From contig CACGSI010000018.1 in assembly GCA_902575715.1 (NCBI GenBank), positions 1 to 21,494 on the forward strand: DNA of 21,494 bases. The letters run 5' to 3'. How positions within the stretch are numbered: position 1 is the stretch's first letter; each line of letters begins with the position of its first letter. Origin of the DNA: an uncultured SAR324 cluster bacterium. Lineage in GTDB: Bacteria > SAR324 > NAC60-12. Under the pieces are notes generated by a model that saw nothing but the letters and a program-made list of their open reading frames with translations, ran no database searches and was not told the origin of the DNA. The position numbers and the translations under genes are program-made. Shown here in pieces: positions 16,040-21,494 of this stretch.

Positions 16040-16052
16040 CCTATTTGATAGG
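16040..16052. promoter_or_regulatory. Short inverted repeat CCTAT-ttg-ATAGG near the start of transcription
   Basis: Five-base arms around three bases lie just downstream of the candidate -10 box, about 6-18 bases into the predicted transcript. It may be a second operator or a small 5' stem. Weak alone; noted because a second dyad lies 19 bases away. Confidence 0.28.
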
Positions 16053-16064
16053 AAATAATCTGCC

Positions 16065-16094
16065 ATTATATTCATAATCATATAATTTAGACAA
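16065..16094 (-). promoter_or_regulatory. Candidate promoter of the second importer operon
   Basis: On the - strand: TTGTCT (16094-16089), an 18-base spacer and a perfect TATAAT (16070-16065). Transcription would start near 16058, giving a leader of about 97 bases that carries both dyads. The 213-base gap here is the longest between co-directional genes in the uptake array, fitting a separate transcription unit. Confidence 0.45.
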
Positions 16095-16174
16095 GATTTT
16101 TTAAAATTTTGTTATTAAATTTTACAAATTAAATTATTTGTAAAACTATTAATTTTTTAATTACTCAAAATACT

Positions 16175-17227
16175 TTAATTTTTAATTTTCTCAACAAATT
16201 TAAAAACTTGGTCAGGAAAGTCGGTAAAAACTCCATCAACTTTTGCTTTATTAAAAAAAATTTCTAGAAGATTTTCAAATGAACTGACATAATTGGGTAA
16301 TCTATCAGCCCTCAAGGTGTATGGGTGTACTTTTAATTTTAATTCCTTTGCGATATTGACCATATTCGTCAATTGTAAATCCCCTGAAATACTTTTCCCT
16401 GCAACTACATGTTTCATCCACGGTCCTATTCCATTTGCATAAGTAGCTATTTCTTTAAGACCGTTTTTTGTTTTAAAATAATCAAAATCTGTTTTTGAAA
16501 GGTTCCATTTATTTTCACCAATTAACTGAGTCAATCTTAGTTTAGTCTTATATTTTTCTCTCATTATTTTTAAAACCTCTGAATCAAATGATTGAATCCA
16601 AATCGGATCTGATTTCTTTAGATACCCGAACTTATTCAGTATTTCAAAAAGTTTTTTAATGGGATTTAAATTAAATTTTTTATGAGTCCTATAACCTTTT
16701 ATTTCAATATATAATCCCATCCTTCTGCCATGGCTTTTTTCCAAACCTCTTACTAATTTAATTATTTCCTCGAGAGTTGGAACCCTAAACAAATTATATT
16801 CTTTAGGGAATCTATCGGAATATAATTGACTAGAACCCCTTTTTTTTGAACGCTCATTAACTCTTAGCCTTTTTACTTCTTCCAATTTGAATTCCATTGA
16901 ATAGTAGTTTCCATTTATATCTGATCGTTCCGGAAAAATTTCTTCTACATTTGTAGTTGCATTTAAGGTAAGGTCATGCATTACAATAAGATGTGCATCT
17001 TTAGTTAAAACAACATCTAATTCAAGAAAATCAGCTTTCATTCCAAATGCTAATGCTGCACTTGCAAGAGTATGCTCCGGTAGATATCCTGATGCTCCAC
17101 GGTGAGCTATAATCAACTTTTCCTTAGAGGCAAAAGCTTTAAGATTAATTATGAATATTGAGACAAAATAAAAAATAAATAGGAAAAAATAATATTTTTT
17201 TTTCTCAATAACAAAAAACAATTTCAT
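16175..17227 (-). CDS. Exported glycerophosphodiester phosphodiesterase (GDPD family)
   Basis: Hydrolyses glycerophosphodiesters to sn-glycerol-3-phosphate and an alcohol. 350 residues from ATG 17227; the in-frame TTG at 17236 adds only three residues. The N-terminus has Lys residues, then a long hydrophobic run and ends LKAFA|SKEK, a signal peptide or anchor, so the enzyme works in the periplasm like GlpQ, not in the cytosol like E. coli UgpQ. Catalytic and metal residues: His42-Arg43 (AHRGASG), Glu69 and Asp71 (LELDVVL), His84 (VMHD), a later Glu in YIEIKG, and the end motif VDGVFTDFPD. The insert between HD and PTLEE is the GlpQ-like cap. It follows ugpC after 99 bases on the same strand and would feed UgpB directly. 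Confidence 0.92.
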   Translation of the reverse strand: MKLFFVIEKKKYYFFLFIFYFVSIFIINLKAFASKEKLIIAHRGASGYLPEHTLASAALAFGMKADFLELDVVLTKDAHLIVMHDLTLNATTNVEEIFPERSDINGNYYSMEFKLEEVKRLRVNERSKKRGSSQLYSDRFPKEYNLFRVPTLEEIIKLVRGLEKSHGRRMGLYIEIKGYRTHKKFNLNPIKKLFEILNKFGYLKKSDPIWIQSFDSEVLKIMREKYKTKLRLTQLIGENKWNLSKTDFDYFKTKNGLKEIATYANGIGPWMKHVVAGKSISGDLQLTNMVNIAKELKLKVHPYTLRADRLPNYVSSFENLLEIFFNKAKVDGVFTDFPDQVFKFVEKIKN

Positions 17228-17326
17228 GGGGATCAAAATCTATTTTCAAATAAGAATTAAAACTCTTAAGAATCAAAATTTTCGATTTGTAAAGAATTTA
17301 TTAATTATTTTCAAGTGGGGATAAAA

Positions 17327-18385
17327 TTATACATTTATTCTTTTTCCTGATTTCCTATCGAAAAGATGGATAGAATTGGGAGAAATACTAAAACTCAATT
17401 CATTTTGAATATCTTTCTGATTAATTAGACCTTGAACCATAGAGATGATTTTGATGTCTGAGTTTTTTAATTTACCATGCATTATAGTACTGGCGCCTAT
17501 TGGCTCTAAAATATTGATTTGAATAATTATTTTACCATTTTTATTTGGTATAAGATCTTCAGGCCTTAAACCAGCGAAAACTTCTCCCGTAAAATTTGTG
17601 GAACATTTTAAAGATATTCCATTATCGAGTATTAAATTATAACCATCGGAATTTGCTTTTATAAGATTCATAGCAGGGCTGCCTATAAATTGAGCAGCAA
17701 AAATTGTTTCTGGTTTTTGGAAGACATCTAAAGGGGAACCAATTTGTTCAGCAACACCTTCGTTCATAACTAACATTCTATCTGCTAAGGTCATAGCTTC
17801 AACTTGATCATGTGTTACAAATAGGGACGTAGTTCCCAATCTTTGTTGTAATGATTTAATCTCAAGTCGCATTTGAATTCTTAATTTAGCATCAAGGTTA
17901 GATAAAGGTTCATCAAATAAAAACACTGAAGGCTGTCTGACAATTGCTCTTCCCATAGCAACTCTCTGCTTCTGACCCCCTGATAATTCTCTTGGTTTTC
18001 TATCCAGCAAATTATCAAGTTCTAACATCATTGCTGCTTTATTAACTCTTTCACTAATTTCTGATTTAGGAAAACCAGCTATTTTTAAGCCATAGGCCAT
18101 ATTCTTAAAAACACTCATATGAGGATAAAGTGCGTAATTTTGAAATACCATAGCAATATTTCTATCCATCGGTTCTTTGCTATTTACAAGGTCATTATCA
18201 ATGAAAATTTCTCCAGATGAAACGTTTTCTAGACCCGCTATCATTCTCAATAATGTTGACTTACCACAGCCCGAGGGCCCCACAATCACAATGAATTCTC
18301 CATCACTAACCTCCATGTTAATTCCGTGTAAGACCTTTGTTTTACCAAAATTTTTTTTTATATTATTAAGTATTAATCTTGCCAT
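17327..18385 (-). CDS. ugpC: UgpC, ATPase of the glycerol-3-phosphate importer
   Basis: ATP-binding subunit coupled to UgpAE; 352 residues against 356 in E. coli. Walker A is GPSGCGKS (36-43), the signature LSGGQ (134-138), Walker B VFLFDE (154-159) and the switch His192 in VTHDQ. The C-terminal regulatory domain (QFIGSPAMNLI, FAGLRPEDL) is that of the MalK/UgpC group. ATG 18385 lies 4 bases after the ugpE stop; a GTG at 18400 would overlap ugpE and add MINNI. Tight spacing implies coupling with ugpE. Confidence 0.93.
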   Translation of the reverse strand: MARLILNNIKKNFGKTKVLHGINMEVSDGEFIVIVGPSGCGKSTLLRMIAGLENVSSGEIFIDNDLVNSKEPMDRNIAMVFQNYALYPHMSVFKNMAYGLKIAGFPKSEISERVNKAAMMLELDNLLDRKPRELSGGQKQRVAMGRAIVRQPSVFLFDEPLSNLDAKLRIQMRLEIKSLQQRLGTTSLFVTHDQVEAMTLADRMLVMNEGVAEQIGSPLDVFQKPETIFAAQFIGSPAMNLIKANSDGYNLILDNGISLKCSTNFTGEVFAGLRPEDLIPNKNGKIIIQINILEPIGASTIMHGKLKNSDIKIISMVQGLINQKDIQNELSFSISPNSIHLFDRKSGKRINV

Positions 18386-18389
18386 AATA

Positions 18390-19247
18390 TTATTTATCAC
18401 TATCTGTTAAGCCTCGAATAAAAAGTTTTTGCATTGAAACAACAACTAATATTGGAGGCAACATTGCCATTATAGAAGCAGCCATAACTACTGGCCAAGG
18501 TGTAACATCATCTTGACCTCCGATCATTTGCTCAACTCCCATTATGATGGTATTCATTGAGGTATCTGTAGTCATTAGCAAAGGCCAAAGAAACTGATTC
18601 CATCCAAAAATAAACATTATAATAAATAGGGCAGCAATGTTAGTACGACTTATAGGAATCAAAATATCGATAAAAAAACGTATAGGTTTAGCTCCATCAA
18701 TTCTTGCAGCTTCAACAATTTCATCAGGTACTGTCATAAAAAATTGTCTAAATAGGAATGTAGCAGTTGCAGAAGCTATAAGTGGGAAAATTAATCCTGA
18801 ATATGTGTTTAGCAAACCAAAACTGGCAACAACTTCGTAAGTTGGAAGAATCCTCACCTCTACTGGTAACATTAAAGTAAGAAAAATTAACCAAAAGAAA
18901 ATATTTTTTGCAGGAAATCTAAAAAAAACAATTGCAAATGCAGATGTAAATGAAATTACAATTTTTCCTAAAGCGATACCAATAGCCACTATTGAAGTAT
19001 TAAGCAACATTCTTGCTACTGATGCAGACGTTTGTCCACTATCACCATCTATTAAGGCACGACTATAGTTTTCTACCAGTTTGTCACCAGGCCATAAAGG
19101 CATAGGGGGGTGAATAACCTCTTCATTAGTGACAGTAGATGCTACAAAAGCCAGCCAAAGTGGAAAAAATAAAATCAAAACTCCAGATGACAGGCCTAAA
19201 TGAGTTAACCAGTAATTTATTCCTTTTTTTTCAACCATTCCTGACAT
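18390..19247 (-). CDS. ugpE: UgpE, permease of the glycerol-3-phosphate importer
   Basis: Inner-membrane permease of 285 residues (281 in E. coli) with six hydrophobic segments and the EAA loop EAARIDGAKPIRFFIDILIPISR. The periplasmic loop GDKLVENYSRAL after the first segment and VIMGVEQMIGGQDDVTPWPVVMA near the end are UgpE-like. Its ATG shares one base with the ugpA stop (taATG), so the two permeases are translationally coupled. No own SD is needed or clearly seen. Confidence 0.93.
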   Translation of the reverse strand: MSGMVEKKGINYWLTHLGLSSGVLILFFPLWLAFVASTVTNEEVIHPPMPLWPGDKLVENYSRALIDGDSGQTSASVARMLLNTSIVAIGIALGKIVISFTSAFAIVFFRFPAKNIFFWLIFLTLMLPVEVRILPTYEVVASFGLLNTYSGLIFPLIASATATFLFRQFFMTVPDEIVEAARIDGAKPIRFFIDILIPISRTNIAALFIIMFIFGWNQFLWPLLMTTDTSMNTIIMGVEQMIGGQDDVTPWPVVMAASIMAMLPPILVVVSMQKLFIRGLTDSDK

Positions 19248-20128
19248 TAATAATGAACTCTTTTCTCTAAAAATTTGAATTGTAAAATTGTTAAAAGCCC
19301 TACAATAACAAGCAAGATGACTGATTGTGCTGCAGAAGAACCAAGGTCCAGTCCAACAAAACCATCTGAATAGACTTTATATACAAGAATAGTTGTTGAC
19401 TGTCCGGGGCCGCCTTTAGTTATGGTATGAATAACCCCAAACGTATCAAAAAATGCATAAACAATGTTCATAACAACTAAGAAAAAAGTTATGGGTGATA
19501 AAAGAGGAAAAACTATAGTCCAAAAACGCTTCCAAAATTTAGCACCATCAATTGCTGCCGCCTCAATTATTGATTTGGGGATAGCTTGTAAGCCAGCTAA
19601 AAAAAATAAAAAATTATAACTTACTCTACTCCAAGTTGATACAGTCACTACCAACCCCATAGCTTCATTTTCATTTAATAGATGGTTCCAATCATAACCG
19701 AGTAATCCAAGATACCATGAAATTAGTCCAGTGCGAGTATCAAATAGAAACATCCAAAGGATTCCAGCTATAGCTGGTGCAACCGCATAAGGCCAAATCA
19801 AGAGAGTTTTATAAATTCCTGCACTCTTTAACAATCTGTCGGCAAGAACAGCAAGAAAAAGTGCAAGCCCCATTGAAAAAAAAGTTACTAGAAAAGAAAA
19901 AATTGCTGTAGTGTAGAAACTTTCTTTGTAATAAGGATCAGCAAAAAGAAATTCAAAGTTAGCTAACCCTACAAATTTTGTACTTAATCCGAATGGATCA
20001 GGATTAAAAAGAGACCACCAAATAGCAGTCCCTGCTGGATAAAAAAAGAAAACAGCAGTTATAAATAACTGTGGTGCTATTAGAATTGCTGGAAGAACCC
20101 ATCCCTTAAAATGTACTCTTTTTTCCAT
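19247..20128 (-). CDS. ugpA: UgpA, permease of the glycerol-3-phosphate importer (intact copy)
   Basis: Inner-membrane permease of 293 residues (295 in E. coli), partner of UgpE. Six hydrophobic segments; EAA loop EAAAIDGAKFWKRFWTIVFPLLSP; C-terminal part with DTFGVIHTITKGGPGQSTTILVYKVYSDGF, the standard ABC-sugar-permease motif. Start is ATG 20128 (MEKRVHFKGWVLPAILIAPQ). An in-frame GTG at 20173 lies within the ugpB-ugpA hairpin and would add 15 unrelated residues. The first 226 codons lie in the inverted repeat; the repeat ends at 19449, inside this gene. Confidence 0.93.
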   Translation of the reverse strand: MEKRVHFKGWVLPAILIAPQLFITAVFFFYPAGTAIWWSLFNPDPFGLSTKFVGLANFEFLFADPYYKESFYTTAIFSFLVTFFSMGLALFLAVLADRLLKSAGIYKTLLIWPYAVAPAIAGILWMFLFDTRTGLISWYLGLLGYDWNHLLNENEAMGLVVTVSTWSRVSYNFLFFLAGLQAIPKSIIEAAAIDGAKFWKRFWTIVFPLLSPITFFLVVMNIVYAFFDTFGVIHTITKGGPGQSTTILVYKVYSDGFVGLDLGSSAAQSVILLVIVGLLTILQFKFLEKRVHY

Positions 20129-20146
20129 CAGAAACAATAAATAATT

Positions 20147-20174
20147 TGTGGAGACATTTAATTTTGTCTCCACA
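20147..20174 (-). terminator. Hairpin between ugpB and ugpA (right copy)
   Basis: Same 10-bp stem (TGTGGAGACA with TGTCTCCACA) and 8-base loop as at 1321-1348, here in front of the complete permease operon. It lies 11 bases after the ugpB stop. It probably reduces read-through into ugpA or protects the ugpB message 3' end, giving binding protein in excess. Confidence 0.75.
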
Positions 20175-20185
20175 AAAAATAATTA

Positions 20186-21493
20186 CTAGCGATTTGAAGA
20201 TTCAAATCTTCGAAGTAGGACATTACCTCTCTTAACTGCACTATCAAGTGCAGACTTTGCAGATTTTTTACCACTCCAAACATTCTCCAGTTCCTCATCA
20301 ATCATTCCACGAATTTGATCAAAAGATCCTAGCCTGAGTCCCTTAGAAACAGAAGTAGGTGATTTACGAGTCATTTGGATCCCGGCTATGTCTGTTCCGG
20401 GATTAGAGTCATAAAAACCAGACTCTTTTGTTTTTTGACTTGCTACAAGGGTTACTGGAAGATAACCAGTGTTTTGATGCCAAGCAGCCTGAATAACCGG
20501 GGAAGAAAGGAAATTTAGAAAAGCCGCTACACCTTTATATTCTTTAGAATTATGACCGGACAAAACCCATAGTGATGATCCTCCAATTATAGTATTTTGG
20601 GGTGCTCCGTTTACTCCTTCCCAATATGGTAAATGTCTTATTTCAAAATCAAATTTAGCATTTTTCTTAATTCCTGCGTATCCTGCAGATGACTCTGTGT
20701 ATAGGGCGCATTCACCTGCTCTAAATGCGTTTCCACCCTCATTTCTTCTTCCTGCATAAATAAATTTACCTTCTTTAGCCCAAGCACCCATAGCTTGTAT
20801 ATGTTTTATTTGAATAGGACCATTGAAAACTAATTCAGTATCCATTCCGGCAAATCCATTTTCTTTTGTTGCAAAAGCAACATTATGATAAGCAGATAGG
20901 TTCTCTAAGTGGACCCAGCTCTGCCAAGCTGTAGTCAAAGGACATTTGTGTCCAGTTGACTTTAACTTATCTAGAGCTGTTCCAACTTTTTGCCATGTAG
21001 ATAAATCCATATCAGGATTCATACCAGCTTTTTTAAATGAATCTCTGTTAACCCAAAGAACAGGAGTAGAAGAATTATAAGGCATAGAAAGCATTTCACC
21101 GGAAGTTGTAGTGTAGTAACCTTTTACAGGTCCAATGAACCCATCTGGATCAAATTTTGCTCCTGCTTCGTACATTACTTCATACATTGGTTTTATAGCT
21201 CCCTTTGCAGCCATCATTGAGGCCGTACCAACCTCAAAAACCATAAGGATATGCGGGTGTTTTTTGGCTCTGAAAGCAGCTATACCAGCATTTAAGGTTT
21301 CTGAGTAATTTCCTTTACGATTTTGAATTACCTCATAATCACTCTGAGCAGCATTAAACTGATCGACTTGTTCTGCCAACAATGTCCCCAAACGCCCTTT
21401 AAATGCATGCCACCAATGAATTTTTGTGGCAGCTAGCGCAGAACTGCTAACTAGACCCAAAACTAATGTTATACTTATAATTTTTTTAAAATT
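20186..21493 (-). CDS. ugpB: UgpB, sn-glycerol-3-phosphate-binding protein, 5' partial (right copy)
   Basis: Identical to the left copy; open to the contig end, so only the start codon and perhaps one or two residues are missing. The signal peptide (KKIISITLVLGLV...ALA) and about 412 mature residues are present. It heads the complete order ugpB-ugpA-ugpE-ugpC followed by the exported GDPD. The promoter, and any Pho box, would lie outside the window, so phosphate control cannot be judged here. Confidence 0.92.
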   Translation of the reverse strand, partial: NFKKIISITLVLGLVSSSALAATKIHWWHAFKGRLGTLLAEQVDQFNAAQSDYEVIQNRKGNYSETLNAGIAAFRAKKHPHILMVFEVGTASMMAAKGAIKPMYEVMYEAGAKFDPDGFIGPVKGYYTTTSGEMLSMPYNSSTPVLWVNRDSFKKAGMNPDMDLSTWQKVGTALDKLKSTGHKCPLTTAWQSWVHLENLSAYHNVAFATKENGFAGMDTELVFNGPIQIKHIQAMGAWAKEGKFIYAGRRNEGGNAFRAGECALYTESSAGYAGIKKNAKFDFEIRHLPYWEGVNGAPQNTIIGGSSLWVLSGHNSKEYKGVAAFLNFLSSPVIQAAWHQNTGYLPVTLVASQKTKESGFYDSNPGTDIAGIQMTRKSPTSVSKGLRLGSFDQIRGMIDEELENVWSGKKSAKSALDSAVKRGNVLLRRFESSNR

Positions 21494-21494
21494 T

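Larger units (their letters stand above)
19449..21494 (-). repeat. Right arm of the 2046-bp terminal inverted repeat
   Basis: Exact reverse complement of bases 1-2046. On this side the repeat boundary falls inside an uninterrupted ugpA gene with an intact operon behind it, so this arm is the ancestral arrangement and the left arm is the derived or artefactual join. Confidence 0.97.

Noticed and set aside
1..21494. Terminal inverted repeats as the ends of a linear plasmid, phage or transposon
   Set aside because: The repeat contains only ordinary transport genes, with no transposase, recombinase, terminal-protein or replication gene anywhere in the window, and it cuts a gene.
1..21494. CRISPR arrays, tRNA or rRNA genes, integrases
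   Set aside because: No regularly spaced repeats, cloverleaf-like sequences, rRNA segments or recombinase motifs were seen on either strand.

Overview
The window reads as one contig from an AT-rich Gram-negative bacterium, most likely a marine alphaproteobacterium of the Pelagibacterales / HIMB59 / AEGEAN-169 kind. That placement is an inference from base composition, short spacers, exported c-type cytochromes and gene content; there is no rRNA or other marker gene to confirm it. TAA, TAG and TGA all end ordinary genes here, so the code is standard.

The ends are mirror images. Bases 1-2046 are the reverse complement of 19449-21494, with no difference that I could find. Each copy holds ugpB (lacking only its extreme 5' end, which runs off the contig) and the start of ugpA. 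The right copy continues into a complete ugpA-ugpE-ugpC operon. The left copy breaks off inside ugpA at 2046/2047 and joins a metY gene. This is either a very recent inverted duplication or an assembly/amplification chimera.

Left half: metY (O-acetylhomoserine sulfhydrylase) and an alpha/beta hydrolase lie on the + strand and converge on a metallo-beta-lactamase-fold hydrolase. A 688-base AT-rich spacer follows, with two candidate promoters and a dyad. Next on the + strand come a two-gene unit (DUF1185 'amino acid synthesis' protein and an EthD-domain protein), a cytochrome c' and a di-heme cytochrome c whose frame is broken in a T11 run. A convergent terminator separates these from a decayed haloacid-dehalogenase gene on the - strand. 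A small 85-residue unknown gene comes next.

Right half (9.7-21.5 kb): everything is on the - strand and seems devoted to scavenging glycerol-3-phosphate and glycerophosphodiesters. In transcription order: UgpB, UgpA, UgpE, UgpC, an exported GDPD-type glycerophosphodiesterase, then a second importer (binding protein, two permeases, ATPase), a cytosolic CpdA/GpdQ-like metallophosphodiesterase and glpD. A coherent model is that the periplasmic GDPD releases glycerol-3-phosphate for UgpBAEC, while the second importer may bring in an intact phosphodiester for the cytosolic enzyme; GlpD would pass glycerol-3-phosphate to dihydroxyacetone phosphate and the quinone pool. However, glpD carries an in-frame TAA at codon 82. 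In both importers a strong hairpin sits between the binding-protein gene and the first permease gene.

Three neighbouring genes (di-heme cytochrome, HAD dehalogenase, glpD) are broken between 7.35 and 11.3 kb, while the genes outside that stretch are intact. This suggests local gene decay or locally poor consensus sequence.
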